Shown in pieces: positions 45,405-57,439 of a stretch of DNA of 64,000 nt. A program made the translations under genes and the position numbers. A model generated the notes under the pieces. That model was given only the letters and a program-made list of their open reading frames with translations, made no database searches and had not been told where the DNA came from. The stretch lies in contig OY754981.1 of the NCBI GenBank assembly GCA_963576475.1, positions 23,006,839 to 23,070,838 of the forward strand, given 5' to 3'. The DNA is from Molanna angustata. Taxonomy: Eukaryota > Arthropoda > Insecta > Trichoptera > Molannidae. Each line of letters opens with the position of its first letter. Positions within the stretch are counted from its first letter, which is position 1.

Positions 45405-45670
45405 ACTAAATTCCACTTTTTATTTAGACTACAACCTACAACCGGTTTCGTGCTAAGCACATTTTCAAGTAGTGATGCAAAGCACATTTTCAAGTAGAGA
45501 GAGCAACGGTTAACTACAACCGGTTTCGTGCTAAGCACATTTTCACGTATTGATGCTAAGTACATTTTCAAGTAGAGCAACGGTGAACTACCTACTTGAA
45601 AATGTGCTTAGCACGAAACCGGTTGTACGTTGTAGTCTAAATAAACAGTGGAATTAAACTTTTTTTTTAT
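45405..45670. repeat. Cluster of three stem-GAAACCGGTTGT repeats
   Basis: Three copies of CTTGAAAATGTGC-TTA-GCACGAAACCGGTTGT or close variants lie at about 45430-45470 (minus), 45512-45550 (minus) and 45594-45628 (plus). The outer two are flanked by inverted TAGTCTAAATAAA and GTGGAA. A related single copy is at 3049. The layout is that of a dispersed element with inverted, duplicated ends. Confidence 0.7.
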
Positions 45671-46872
45671 TTTTAATGTTTATAAAATTTTTTAAGAAAT
45701 TTGAATAGATCAACAACTTTCGATCAAAAAATTAAAACTTATATTTGAAACAGTTTTTAAAATACATAGTTGATAGATGTTGACAAAAAAATGTATAACT
45801 TAAGGAAAATAAATAAAAATTGTTATTAAAATAATACAAAAAAATTGCAGTGGGCAACGGACACTGCAACGTAGGTAAATTATGAAAGAAATGAATCTGC
45901 AACAGGATGCAAAATCGTGAAGATAAATTGATGTTGAAGGTATGAAAAATCGTATGAAGCTAGAAATATGAAACCGAATTTATTATGCAGGTTTACCTCG
46001 TTCCATCCTGTCCACATCGTGAACGGAAAAATTACATTGTTTATAAAATAGCATCGCTACAAGTATCCGTTTACTGATTGAAACCGTCCTACAATATACA
46101 ACTTCGAAATACAAAATTAAATCTAATCATCTTCGATGTCTGGCCGACTACAACCTAAATGGGATAGATTTTAAACGTGCGATTTAACGAGGATTTGCAA
46201 ACCAATGTGACAAATAGAAACTGACTCTCCCGAGGATTTTGAAAACTCCACGGAATACGAAAGTGCATTGAATATTTCATGTCCAGGAAAGGTAGGTAAT
46301 TAATATATTGTGTTCAACTGGCTGAAAACTCAATTTTCGACTTTAAAAATTTCTAAGAACTTATGTACTTGACGTTGATATCTGTACAGTATTTTGAATG
46401 CAATAAAGTAAACTTGCATACCGAGCAAATTTGTATTGTATACATTGATATAACACGTAACGTACATGTTTTATTATTGTTCTATATTTTTTTTTGATCA
46501 TCAGCGAAAGCATATTCTCAAGAATTATACATTTATTTTTCTTATGTTTGATTTTCTAAAAGCACCTATAGTATAGTTAGGTACTTAATATCCACAATAC
46601 TTTTTATTTTCAAATCTAAATTAAATGTTATAACATACAGCAAGATTAGTCAATACCTACTCTGTGAAAGTTAAAGTTCCAGATATAATTTGGTCGTCAA
46701 ACTCAATTTTATATAAAGGGATTTATAAAATTAAAAAAAATATATTTTTAGTCTTTTATTTATTTATTTACTTACGCATACATCCATTATTCAGTAATTC
46801 AGTCATTTAGTCATACATTCATTTAAGCATGCTTTCGTTCGATCGTTCATTCATTGATTAATTTATTCATTA
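45671..46872. other. Unassigned AT-rich stretch
   Basis: No exon with similarity to the last exon of the paired gene at 55.3-56.2 kb was found here. Simple ATTT/CATT repeats lie at 46755-46872, just before the gap. Confidence 0.4.
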
Positions 46873-47072
46873 NNNNNNNNNNNNNNNNNNNNNNNNNNNN
46901 NNNNNNNNNNNNNNNNNNNNNNNNNNNNNNNNNNNNNNNNNNNNNNNNNNNNNNNNNNNNNNNNNNNNNNNNNNNNNNNNNNNNNNNNNNNNNNNNNNNN
47001 NNNNNNNNNNNNNNNNNNNNNNNNNNNNNNNNNNNNNNNNNNNNNNNNNNNNNNNNNNNNNNNNNNNNNNNN
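46873..47072. other. Assembly gap (200 N)
   Basis: Exactly 200 undetermined bases, directly followed by a (TA)n array. The round number suggests a placeholder length. Confidence 0.99.
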
Positions 47073-47693
<621 letters not shown>

Positions 47694-47740
47694 TATATTG
47701 TATTATATACAAAAAGATAAAAAAATATTAACCTACGTAC

Positions 47741-47999
47741 TTTTCAGAAGTATTTCAGATCTAGGAGTAGTATCCACTTTTATCCTGCAAGCAGAGTCAC
47801 CGTTTTCCATAAAGTATATGAGTCCACGACTATTTATTGCAACACGTCTTTTTGTCTTTATTTCAGACACAATAATATCCTTTATAAATGAATAAGTTGA
47901 TGATGTATTTCGAAAAATATCATGATCACTGATCAGAAATATTGTTTTATTAGCATAAACGATTTTATAAAAAATTGGACATGATGATTCGTTATTATA
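47741..47999 (-). CDS. Gene B exon 3, propeller-like secreted protein (ommochrome-binding-like?)
   Basis: The exon is 259 nt, phase 0 in and phase 1 out, with acceptor TTTTTCAG and donor GTACGT. It encodes about 86 residues: CPIFYKIVYANKTIFLISD, RNTSSTYSFIKDIIV, KRRVAINSRGLIYFMENGD, then PRSEILLK. The matching exon of gene A (56555-56813) has identical length and phases and most residues in common. The next exon expected from gene A is not found below this point. The frame runs toward the (TA)n array and gap, so gene B is either broken or incompletely assembled. Confidence 0.75.
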
Positions 48000-48250
48000 C
48001 TGAAAAAAATATGTACAGAAAATATTATTTTATTAATGGTATATAGCACAGACCAATAATCTAGTGTGAAGGTTATTATTAACCTACTTTTGAGAGAAAC
48101 TTTTACGAAATTAAGTGAGATGGAAGATATTATAATATTGGTAAATATCTTATATAAACATCTCACTGTACTTTGCAGTGAATGTATGGGAAGATAATTT
48201 CAAGCCCGGTCGTACAAAAGTAATGTTAGCTTACCTACCTCTAAATTGTA
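48000..48250. repeat. Part of segmental duplication (intron of gene B)
   Basis: TTTTGAGAGAAACTTTTACG, AAGTGAGATGGAAGATATTA and TTCAAGCCCGGTCGTACAAAA match the sequence upstream of gene A exon 3, now at 58017-58110 and 58735-58770 because of insertions there. The duplicated unit therefore included exon 3 and its upstream intron. Confidence 0.7.
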
Positions 48251-48607
48251 GGTAGGTAAGCTAACAAATATCCAAGTACATTATTGATGAGCATATGCAA
48301 GACTTAGACAGGGGTGTTCATGGTTTGGGTCTTGCAACCGGTCTTGGTCTTGTATTCACAAGTGTGGTATTAGTCTTGCCTTCCAGATTAGGGCTTGGTC
48401 TTTCATTCCCAGTCTAGACCTTGCAGGTGTTGCATTATTTCGAAACAAAAATTCTATTAAAATTCTGTAATTACAATGAAATATGACAATAAACACCAAT
48501 TTATAGTATAATGTTGATAGTACGCAGTTAATTGATTGCTTTTGAGCTTGAAATAAATATATTTATTAAGCTTGGTTATAATCTTGCAAGTGTCGGAAGA
48601 CTAATTT

Positions 48608-48805
48608 TTTTTTTTTAACAAAAAATGAATATGTCCTTGTTAAACAAGTACATATACATCTTCCTACGTTCCCTAAAATAAGCAAATAAATGCTTGTGCT
48701 ATAGGTGAACGAAATCGGTCGAGGCAGGATTCGAACTCGCGACAACTGGATTACTAGCCCAGCGCGCTAACCGCTCTGCCATCGACCCATCTAATATTCA
48801 TTCTC
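48608..48805 (-). mobile_element. tRNA-derived SINE (family 2)
   Basis: Minus-strand copy of the 4.8-kb SINE: ATTAGATGGGTCGATGGC, the same Thr(AGT)-like head, GTTCGAATCCTGCCTCGACC, and a body ending AACAAGGACATATTCATTTT with an A-rich tail. It lies in the gene B intron between exons 2 and 3. Confidence 0.85.
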
Positions 48806-48893
48806 ACTTTTTATTGAACGCCCCTCGTTATACTATAACCAGCTCAGTATCAATAAAATAACATAATTATTAAATAATTAAATATAATCTTAC

Positions 48894-49054
48894 CCGCCGG
48901 CATTTAATGTAGCCATTGTATACAGGAATGAATTTATCGTAATGATTAATATTTTTTTTCGTTTCGAATTTGGAAATGCACATAATTTTATGTATGTTCA
49001 ATAACAGGAACAAAGTCTTCTCAGGCATCATAACAAAATCCATTAAAGGGTCAT
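48894..49054 (-). CDS. Gene B exon 2
   Basis: The exon is 161 nt, entered in phase 1 and left in phase 0, which fits both neighbours. The acceptor is ATCCTTAG and the donor GTAAGA. It encodes about 54 residues including DPLMDFVMMPEKTLFLLLN and HYDKFIPVYNGYIKCRR. The alternation of short hydrophobic strands with charged turns is what a propeller blade would give. No matching exon for gene A is visible in the window. Confidence 0.65.
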
Positions 49055-49975
49055 CTAAGGATTGAAATAAGGTCAATTTTAACTGTGATAAGAGTTTGGT
49101 AATAAATAATTGACTTATAGTATAGTAAATTGATACAAGGCTTTATTAAAATTATTAAATTATCCCGTGTTATGTTTGCGATGTTCATTGAGTGATACAC
49201 AAAATATTTTATATGCTTTTATTCGATCTGGGATGTATGCGAGTCACATCAAATACAACAAAACACTTGATGACATTGATATCTATATGGTATATGGTTT
49301 TGAATTGTCAAATCGCGTCGGAAATAGACTTGTTGACAGATGTTATTTATGACGGGCATTATAACCTGATTGCTCTGTTTTATGTTAGCTATGTGTCTGT
49401 TTTGATGTTTACTGAAGTAGTTGGTGTTTAATTAGTACAAAGTATTTTGGTTGTATGCCTACCTAATGTTCATATATAGAGCTGAAACTATGTATCATCA
49501 CCCAGTTCATAAGTATATTGTCACTGTAAAATTGCAAACTGTTCGCCCTAGAACAGGGTTTTCTATTTGGGCAGCAGGAATATATATGTTTGTGTCATTG
49601 TATAATATGGAGTGATAAAAAAAGTAAAAAAAATATCAATGAGGGATAACATAAACAAATTATTCGAACCAAAAGTTCAAATCGAATTTGAGTCAAAACA
49701 CATGATACGGTGTTCGAAAACTCGCTACGTAGATATCTGAGAACTATCTAATGTCATTATGCACCTACTTAATTATCAGCAACAAAAAATTAAATAATAC
49801 CTATGTATGAATGTTTTTTTTAATAAAAACATGGAATTATTCTAACATATAACGTTAAAAAAGTAAAAGAAATTTGAAAAAATATAAACATTAAAATGAC
49901 TAATGTCAATTGCACTATATTTATATCAATTAGCAAAAGAGTCTGATTACCGTTGAAATGATTACATTAAAAATT
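49055..49975. other. Gene B intron 1, no further feature
   Basis: Short plus-strand open frames (49167-49431) have no recognised family. Confidence 0.35.
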
Positions 49976-50060
49976 CTGGCGAGTTTATTGCCATACGGCA
50001 ATAAACTCACCACTTGCGCAGTGTGCAAGAAAGTGTTCATTATTATTATTATTATATTAA
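49976..50060 (+). mobile_element. SINE family-1 body and tail
   Basis: The hairpin TTTATTGCCATACGGCAATAAA, then CTTGCGCAGTGTGCAAG and an (ATT)n tail match the 3.4-kb SINE. The tRNA-like head is absent. Confidence 0.7.
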
Positions 50061-50686
50061 ATTAATGAGTGCTCTATAACATCGTCATTTCAAGCTTGTA
50101 TGTAGCTGCGCTCCTCAATAGCTGCAATTTGCATATCTTCGACACTTCTCGAAGATTTGCGAAGATTATTTAATGTTTATCTTGTTAGTTATCTTTGATT
50201 TGAAACATAATTTTAAATTGTATATCAAATATTGAACTTACTGATTTTTGCAATGTAATATTTGGAGATAAAAGATTATATAGTAAATATTTTAACACAC
50301 ACATATAATCTTATCCTTCTGATAAATAATCCTATAAAATAATCAATAAACAAATACCCCCAAAGGCTAATCAATTTGTTTGAATTTGACCAATTATTTT
50401 CTTTTGATTTATGATGCGTTTACGAATGTTAACAAAAATTATGAAAACTAAAAAAACGTATCTAGGTAAAGATCGTGTGGTATTTTGTTTTTATTTTACC
50501 TATATTTAATATTGAAAGGGCGCGATGAATTGTTTATATTTATGTAATAATTTCACGAAATAATCGACTTATATTATTAAAGTAGAATCTATAAAAACAC
50601 TTTTCAAAAGCTGGAGTCTAATGAATATTATAAGAAAGAGAGAAAGCAGATATTTACAAACTACAATAATTGGAGAATTTACTTAC

Positions 50687-50948
50687 TATGATAAGTTTTT
50701 AATTGTCTTGGTTTTCCGTTTATGTCCCACGCAAACAACTCATTTTTATCAGTTTTATAATATAAATTATCATTTTTATCAACTGCTATACGAACCATTT
50801 GATCATTTATCGTTTTGTTTATATAATTTGTATGATTCTCATTACAGTTGCATATCTTATCACTTGAAATATGGGGAAATATTATAAACAATGTAACTGT
50901 TATCCAGAATACAGTTTTCCGTGAAATTGACCTGCGAACAATCATCAT
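50687..50948 (-). CDS. Gene B exon 1, signal peptide and first propeller-like strand pair
   Basis: The ATG at 50948 (a second ATG follows directly) opens an 87-codon exon. Residues 1-28 form a typical signal peptide: basic start, then a hydrophobic core FWITVTLFIIF, with likely cleavage after Ser-Ser before DKICNC. Two N-glycosylation sites (NHT, NKT) follow, then MVRIAVDKNDNLYYKTDKN and LFAWDINGKP. The donor is GTAAGT, phase 1. The repeated hydrophobic-DNLYY pattern resembles lepidopteran ommochrome-binding-like secreted proteins. That assignment rests on recalled family character and is tentative; the gene itself is well supported by matched phases across three exons. Confidence 0.7.
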
Positions 50949-53094
50949 ATAGGAATAGCTTATATTTGCTATGATTTTTGTGATTCAGAAATAATCACAT
51001 AATATCTAAGATCATAAAAGTGACTGACTGATCTTCAAATACAAAAACATCATCATATGATTAGGTATATAATTATTAGTAAAACTGAATAACATATGTT
51101 CAAAATCTGTTATTTTCAGATACATTCTTATTGTACTTTTCAATACGATAGTGAATAACACAGAATATAAACACTTTAAAGCAGTCTTTAACTTACCAGA
51201 AAATATTAATTTTTGTTAGAGTTTTTTTGGAAATTTCACAAACTGTCAACAAGTGTATCTTTTTACAGATAATGTTTGTATTTAATTAACAATCTCATTT
51301 GTTGGCCATTATTAATCAACTGAAGCATGAAAAATATTTATTTTGTTTTAAATATGAAGTTATAATTGATTTCACAAAATAAGGAAAATACAGGTTTTAT
51401 TGTCAATTGCGGTTTAAAACCAGATAAATTATAATAGTTTTGACTAATTTATTTCATTCATGTTTAAAGAAAAAAATATTTAAATATACGTTCTATGAGT
51501 TTCTTCTATTATATTTTAATGTGTATAGAGGAGATAGTGTGCAGTTCAGTCCCTTTTTCTTACCTAGGTATGTTTGAAGATTTTAAGGTATTTATAAAAG
51601 TCTCCGTACATATCGTGTATTCTGCCATACAAATAGTCTGGTCCGGACGACAGAGTGGAGAACCCTACGGTCCATACGAGTGTCTATATGGCCCTGGTGC
51701 CTTGTCATATTGCGCATGCGCCAATGTTGTCAGGCAACAGATGAATCAAGGGAAAATTATCTGGATGCAAAAAAATACGAGAGCGAAATAATAAATAATG
51801 TGAATCTGCGTAAATCGCATCCCTTATTTTTTGGTTAGGTTCATTTAGTTCAATAGCGACTCGCGTGAGCGATTTGTTTTATATATTGAATGGATATTGA
51901 TTGCAGGAAAAATGTTATCAACAACTTTGAGATTAGCTTCAGATTTATTATGTATTGTTGGTACTGGGATGAGGATGTCCGACTTTTCCTCCATCTCTTC
52001 GGTAGTCGCTGACCTTGCGGTATTTTACGCATAGCGATTTTGGAAAGCCTATTTTTTTATTATTATTATTGATACCAAAAAATACAAAAATTACAATACA
52101 AGTACAAAGAAATAAATATCAGAAAAATTAAAATTATTACAGATCAAATATATGGGTTTTAGATCCATCCTCTCCATATATTAATATGTTCCCTTCATTA
52201 ACGCCTCATTAACCTGTTCCACCTGGCGATGTCCTTCACGTCGCAGATTCTTCGCATTGGGGATTCTATCTTAAATTGTTTTGCCCCAGATGGGATTCAT
52301 TTCTGGAGTTCCGAGTTATTACTTTGTCCTCGCCGAATTCGACATTGCTTATGTCATTGTGGATTATTTTTTTTTAGATATTGGATTATTATTAAAAAAA
52401 ATATATATTTAAAAAAAACTTTATTTATCAATATCAATGTCTTAAAAGGCAAAAGCCACAAATATAGATCTTAATCAAAAGCATTAAAAAATTTTATAAA
52501 TCAAATACCTTTTTTATGCCAAATCCACAAATATAGGTCTAATCAAAAGCATTAAAATGCCAACTATCATTTTTGCTTTGTTTGTGAGATACTGTCAAAA
52601 AACCTACGAATGAAAATTTCGTACTCTTGTGTGTATTTTAAAAAAAATCATATCCCCAAAATGGTTGATTTTTGGTTATGCATTCGTTGCCTTTCTTACC
52701 ACCTATCACCCTTCAAAAGATTTTACATAAGACAACACCTTATATTTAAGCAATGAACTATGTATGTAAGTAAACAATGCACATATATATGCTACGTCAC
52801 TCTACAATACACAACATTAATTATCTTAAAAAAACACACGTGGCTGAATTTTCGAACGTTCTAACGGAATGAATGGTCAGGATACAATAGAGATAAGACA
52901 AGGAAAAAATATTTATTTATTTATTTATTCAATATATTTTATTTGTTGATTAAATTGCTTGTTTAGTTATTTATTTATATATTTACTAGTTTGTTCAAGT
53001 ATTTACTTATTTATACATAAATGAACGATAAAATTAACGGATAAAAATTGAAAATCATCTGCATTTAAATAAAGTAGACCTCGTTAATATAATC
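50949..53094. other. Region upstream of gene B, mostly unassigned
   Basis: This should contain the gene B promoter, but no convincing core element was recognised. Open frames at 51495-51791 and 52229-52474 have no clear family. The segment 52200-52330 resembles decayed LINE coding sequence on the minus strand, but the match is weak. Confidence 0.3.
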
Positions 53095-53155
53095 ACGGCA
53101 AACCCCACCATGTAGGGTAACCAGCGACAGGTTTGCGGATACACATAACCTAATG
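53095..53155. repeat. Short dispersed repeat (GGTAACCAGCGACAGG)
   Basis: Third copy of the repeat at 4440-4515, same orientation. Confidence 0.5.
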
Positions 53156-53228
53156 AAATAAAGCATGGCACATGAGTGTATCTCCACACACATTTTTATT
53201 TATTAACGTACTTAATTATGTCCTACTT

Positions 53229-53326
53229 TCGTACTTCTGTCCTTCCTTCCTTACTTGCGTCCTTGCTTCCTTCCTTCCTTCCAACCTTCCTAACTTCCTT
53301 CCTTCCTTCCTTCCTTCCTTCCTTCA
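53229..53326. repeat. (CCTT)n microsatellite, imperfect
   Basis: CCTT units with several interruptions. The Leu/Pro/Ser-rich open frame across it is an artefact. Confidence 0.9.
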
Positions 53327-53436
53327 CATATAATGATAAAATGTTCTTAATACTTTTTTTCGGAACATGCTTATTGTTTATGATTCAGAATATCTTTCAA
53401 ATAAAATAAGCAATTACAGACATAATATTGCATGTA

Positions 53437-53765
53437 TAGTTGCATGTAACACATGAGATCCAACTGTCGATAGCGATAGTATGTATAGTTGAAGAATATG
53501 TACCAAACTATAAACCCATAAATACAAATTATTGAATATTTTCAGATATTTTGTTTTCTATACAACATATATTATGTAGGTATGTATGTCAAGATAGGAT
53601 AGTATGGAGGAAGTTCCTTTTTTCCTACCCAGAATATGAAAATAGCATGATGGTATGTATGTTTGGAGATGAAGTATCAAACTATTAAGTCTTCTTACAT
53701 ATTGTGTATAGGCGACTGCCATACAAAATGTATGAAGCGATGTCGTCACTAAATTCAATTTTTAA
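53437..53765 (+). repeat. Unclassified dispersed repeat, second copy
   Basis: Same word order as 28812-29190 (GCATGTAACACATGAGAT through GATGTCGTCACTAAATTCAA), about 80 percent alike by eye. Confidence 0.75.
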
Positions 53766-54207
53766 AAAAATTGATTAAAAAAATTGAGATCTTCTACTAC
53801 AATGTTAATATTTTTTATAGAAAATTAAATTATCTAGTTGGGGTGTTTCGGCTTTTTTCGATAATTGTATAAGTTTTGGAAATATAGGCAGTTAAACTCA
53901 TAAATTTATCATAAAAAAATATTTTTCTTAATAAAAAATGTTTGAGAAACACTGTAATTTTTTTGAAAAAAATTAATTTGAGATTTTTTATTTTTCTATG
54001 TTTGTACCAATTTTCAGCGTTCTAGCTTTTATGGTTTCTGAGATATATGGAAAAATAAAATAAAAATTCAAAAGTTGATAACCCCTGACTGAAACAAAAA
54101 TTCAAAATTCTGAGTATTAAATTTTTGTAGGCCTATAACTGTGTATATATTCTGAAATTTTGGACTCTGTGAATTGAGCAGATCAAAAGTTATAAGGGAC
54201 GGACGGA
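53766..54207. other. Unassigned AT-rich stretch
   Basis: Nothing recognised. Confidence 0.4.
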
Positions 54208-54285
54208 CACACACACACACAGACACACACACACACACCCTCACACACACACACACACACAGACACACACACACACAGACACACG
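54208..54285. repeat. (CA)n microsatellite
   Basis: CA units interrupted by GA. Cys/Val-rich minus-strand open frames here are artefacts. Confidence 0.95.
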
Positions 54286-54760
54286 AAATGTTCTACTCCG
54301 AATTCTGAGTAAATCCGTGTATGGAACATATATGCTGCGAAGCCTCTAAGTTGGTGTTTTTTGACTTCAAAGTTGGAAAAGCCGTGAAAAAAGTAGACCT
54401 CTCCATACAATTCTCGCGTATTCTGGCTTGATACATTGTCGATATGTTAAGAGAACAAAGTTCTCCTGAACAAATCGACAGTTGGATAAGTAATGTGCAT
54501 ATTGATTAAGAAAAAATATAAATCTTCATTTATTTCAAAATCTTGTTTAAACTTTTTCATAATCCTTATATGCATATTATTAATGTGTTTTCATATAAAT
54601 GTCCAAACCTTTGTAAAACATTTTTTTTGAATTATTTAGTAAATTTACAATATTTAGAAAATATACAATATTTAGATAATACAACATCAATATAATATAA
54701 TAGGTACTCCCCTTTTTTACATGAGATTTCGTCTCAATGTATCGTATGGAACATACACCT

Positions 54761-54903
54761 GGGGGCAAGTCACGTCAAACGGTGAAATCAAAACCCTCGT
54801 GATTACCCATATCATGGATATAATTATCATTCTAAAATAAATTCTATAATATCTTAAGATATTATAGGACTTCTCTTAAGATATTTGACCAGACTTGCCC
54901 CCC
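54761..54903. mobile_element. Foldback element (GGGCAAGT), copy with shortened right arm
   Basis: The left arm (GGGGGCAAGTCACGTCAAAC, ATCATGGATATAATTATCAT) matches the family. The right arm keeps only its centre and the end GACCAGACTTGCCCC, with about 40 nt lost between. It lies downstream of gene A. Confidence 0.75.
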
Positions 54904-55089
54904 TGATTGATTATTACATGTATGTAAATGGTGATTTAATCGTTCAATAAATTAAAACAAAAAAAATACAAAAGAACAAAGAAAATAAACATAACACCAA
55001 GATAAATAAAAAAAACATAGCAAAAAAAAGATTGGGAAGGAATAAGAAGAGGAAATCAAGATCAGGTGTTTAGGGATAAATATTACGTA

Positions 55090-55265
55090 GCAAAGGGAAG
55101 GAAGGAAAAGGATAGAGATTAGGTATTTTCGGAGAGATATCCATGCTTTAGTCTTTTCTTGAAAATGGAAAGCGAGTTTGACGAAGTTATATCAGGACTC
55201 AAATTATTCCAGAGTCTTGCTGATAAATAGAATAAATCTTATTTTAAATTGTGCTGTATTATTGA
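55090..55265 (-). mobile_element. Probable LINE 3' fragment
   Basis: GAAAAGGATAGAGATTAGG and GGACTCAAATTATTCCAGAG on the plus strand are the complement of a decayed reverse-transcriptase end (LWN-like words, then FKKRLKHGY) as in the tail at 58195-58605. It lies just downstream of the gene A stop codon and may supply its 3' untranslated region. Confidence 0.5.
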
Positions 55266-55291
55266 TTTTAACGAAGAGATATTATGTATTT

Positions 55292-56172
55292 TCAAAAAAC
55301 TGTTCCGTATATTCCTTCATCTGATTGTGGCTGGGCATTCTCAGATTCCACTGAATGGTTCGGCGTTTCATTATCGGCAATAGCTTTCATGTTGTTTTCC
55401 AGATTTTCCGACTTTCTTCTTCTTGCTATTATTACATAGTAGGTTAAAATGCCTACTACACCGATACATACAGGCCACAAAATATTGATTACAATTAGAT
55501 GATTTGTACCATTAATTGCAGGCATTGAGTTGTTGGGCTTATTAATCGGTGCCTCAGTACTTGACTTCTGAAGTATTTCTGTAACATGAGTACTTATTGA
55601 TTTGTCTGATTGGTCAACAATTGGAACATGGGTGGTTGTTGATTTGTCTGATTGGCCAACATGTATTGGAACATGGGAAGTTGTTGGTTTGTCTGATTGC
55701 CCAACATGTACTGGAACATGGGTGGTTGTTGGTTTGTCTGATTGGTCAACATATATTGGAACATGGGATGTTGTTGGTTTGTCTGATTGATCAACATGTA
55801 TTGGAGCATGTGTGGTTGTTGATTTGTCAGATTGGTCAACATGTATTGGAACATGGGTGGTTGTTGATTTGAATATATTGCTTGATTGAGTACTTGAATA
55901 TTTTGATGATTTTGAAACGATTCGATTTTTATTACTGTGTGATAGGTTAAAATATTTTTCAAGACATAGTCTATAGATATTTTTTTCAGATACGATATAA
56001 ATGTTGTTTTTATCATTAAACGCTATCGCTTGTGCATATTTGATTTCAAGAAATACTTTTGTGATTATCGTATCACCGTTTTTCAAAAGAAATATTCCTT
56101 CGTCAGTGCCGATGTACAGGTTATCGTGTTGATCAAATTCAAACACCAAGACGTTACAATATTTACTTATAC
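55292..56172 (-). CDS. Gene A last exon: propeller-like end, Thr-rich stalk, membrane helix, tail
   Basis: The exon is entered in phase 1 from exon 3 (acceptor TTTTTCAG) and encodes 292 residues to the stop at 55292. In order: propeller-like strands (VFEFDQHDNLYIGTDEGIF, AQAIAFNDKNNIYIVSEKN); a linker; six 15-residue repeats of the form TTTHVPIHVDQSDKS (about residues 103-192), the last one residue short; NGT, a glycosylation site; a transmembrane helix of about 22 residues beginning LIVINILWPVCIG; a basic stop-transfer ARRRKS; and an acidic tail of about 45 residues ending YGTVF. It would be a type I membrane protein with an O-glycosylated stalk. Related secreted ommochrome-binding-like proteins lack such a tail as far as I know. 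Confidence 0.8.
55597..55870 (-). repeat. Coding minisatellite, 45-bp unit, six copies
   Basis: Six in-frame units encoding 15 residues each, with Thr-Thr, His-x-Pro and Asp/Gly-Gln-Ser-Asp-Lys positions constant. One unit has lost a codon. Because the unit is a multiple of three, the other frames stay open too; the open frames on the plus strand and in a second minus frame are by-products. Confidence 0.95.
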
Positions 56173-56554
56173 CTGAAAAAGAAAATGCGCAATATAATAT
56201 TTCGAATTTGATCATTTTAAAATAAAAATTAATTTAAAATTGAAAAATAATGTATACTCCAGCACATGCCTATGTGCTAGTGGAGTGAATACATCCATAC
56301 GACCTCAATAATTCTCAACAGCATTTTATTTGATTATATAGTTTTCTAGTTTATTGTACTTTTTCTATATTTTTATACTTTACTGGATTTTTAATAAATA
56401 AATAAATTTGTTAAGGTTAAGGAATATTTTTTTAGCAATCAAAATAAGAAAACTCGGATAGCAGACATATGATTGATCGTAGTCATTATGAATTGAACAA
56501 GACAGAGTTTTAATTCAATATTCAATCAAAATATGTAGGAATGTACTTATGTAC
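56173..56554. other. Gene A intron with dispersed repeat
   Basis: Bases 56252-56360 carry ACTCCAGCACATGCC and CATCCATACGACC, the second copy of the repeat at 16916-17040. Confidence 0.65.
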
Positions 56555-56813
56555 CTTTCAGAAGTATTTCAGATCTTGGAATATTATCCACTATTATCCT
56601 GCATTCAGAGTCACCGTTTTCCATAAAGTATATGAGTCCACGACTATTAATTGCAACACGTCTTTTTGTCTTTATTTCAGATACAATAATATCCTTTATA
56701 TATGTATAGGTTGATGATATATTTCGAAAAATACCATGATCACTGATCAGAAATACTGTTTTATTAGCATACACGATTATATCAAAAATTGGACATGATG
56801 ATTTCTTATTATT
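56555..56813 (-). CDS. Gene A exon 3, paralogue of 47741-47999
   Basis: The exon is 259 nt, phase 0 in (acceptor TTTTTTTCAG) and phase 1 out (donor GTACAT). It encodes NNKKSSCPIFDIIVYANKT, a conserved SDHGIFRN segment, KRRVAINSRGLIYFMENGD and PRSEILLKG. It is very close to gene B exon 3; most changes are conservative, so both copies look to have been under constraint or the duplication is recent. Exons 1 and 2 are not visible upstream to 64000. They are either beyond the window, lost, or split off by the insertions at 56.9-59.7 kb. Confidence 0.78.
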
Positions 56814-56849
56814 CTGAAAAAAATATGTACAGATAATATTATTTAAAAA

Positions 56850-57190
56850 ATAACGTGGTTTTCTTGTCAAGTCACGGCCTATCTCTTCGGTCTGCTGAAC
56901 GTACTACACTAGCTATCCCCATTCACAATACAGAAGTTTTCAGCTCCTCTTTTCAAGTGCAATCAGCTAGACTAGACTATGGAATGGCCTAAGTGATGAA
57001 GTATCCATTCAATTTTTTATACCACCTCGGAACAGGCCTGGCTTAGTGAGGTGGTACAAACCAACCCATATATTTGAAATAATTTTAAGTGTAATTTAAC
57101 TGATGTATTTTTACTTGTACTTATTTTGTATTTTTTTTATTTTTGGTATTAATAATAATAAAAAAAAATATTTAAAGGTAAACTAAAAAA
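56850..57190 (+). mobile_element. LINE 3' fragment inserted in gene A intron
   Basis: The plus strand encodes RTTLAIPIHNTEVFSSSFQ and, after a five-base duplication that breaks the frame, an ARLWNGLS word, the usual end of a LINE reverse transcriptase. It ends near (ATAATAATAAAA). It lies within sequence absent from the gene B copy. Confidence 0.7.
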
Positions 57191-57435
57191 ACTTTATTTG
57201 TCAAAGAGTTCCTGAATTCCTTCTATATCCTTCCGTAATCTCCTTTTCCTCATTGCTATGATCAGTGTTATTTTTATTATTTTTTTTTTAAACTCTGTTT
57301 TAATTTTTTTTTCTCTTTGTATTTTTTTATATTTCTTACTCTTTTATGTTATTTTTTATCAATTTATTTCTCAATAAATTAGTACTGTACCAATTTAACT
57401 TAGAGACTTCACGTTGCTAATAATCACGCTGCTAT
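57191..57435. other. T-rich unassigned stretch
   Basis: Nothing recognised apart from poly-T runs. Confidence 0.4.
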
Positions 57436-57439
57436 ATAA

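Noticed and set aside
54068..54410. Cys/Val-rich peptides
   Set aside because: Translation of a (CA)n microsatellite.
55594..56016. Open frames of 60-140 codons overlapping the Thr-rich repeats in other frames and on the plus strand
   Set aside because: The 45-bp unit is a multiple of three, so several frames stay open. Only the frame continuous with exon 3 and ending in the membrane helix fits a gene.
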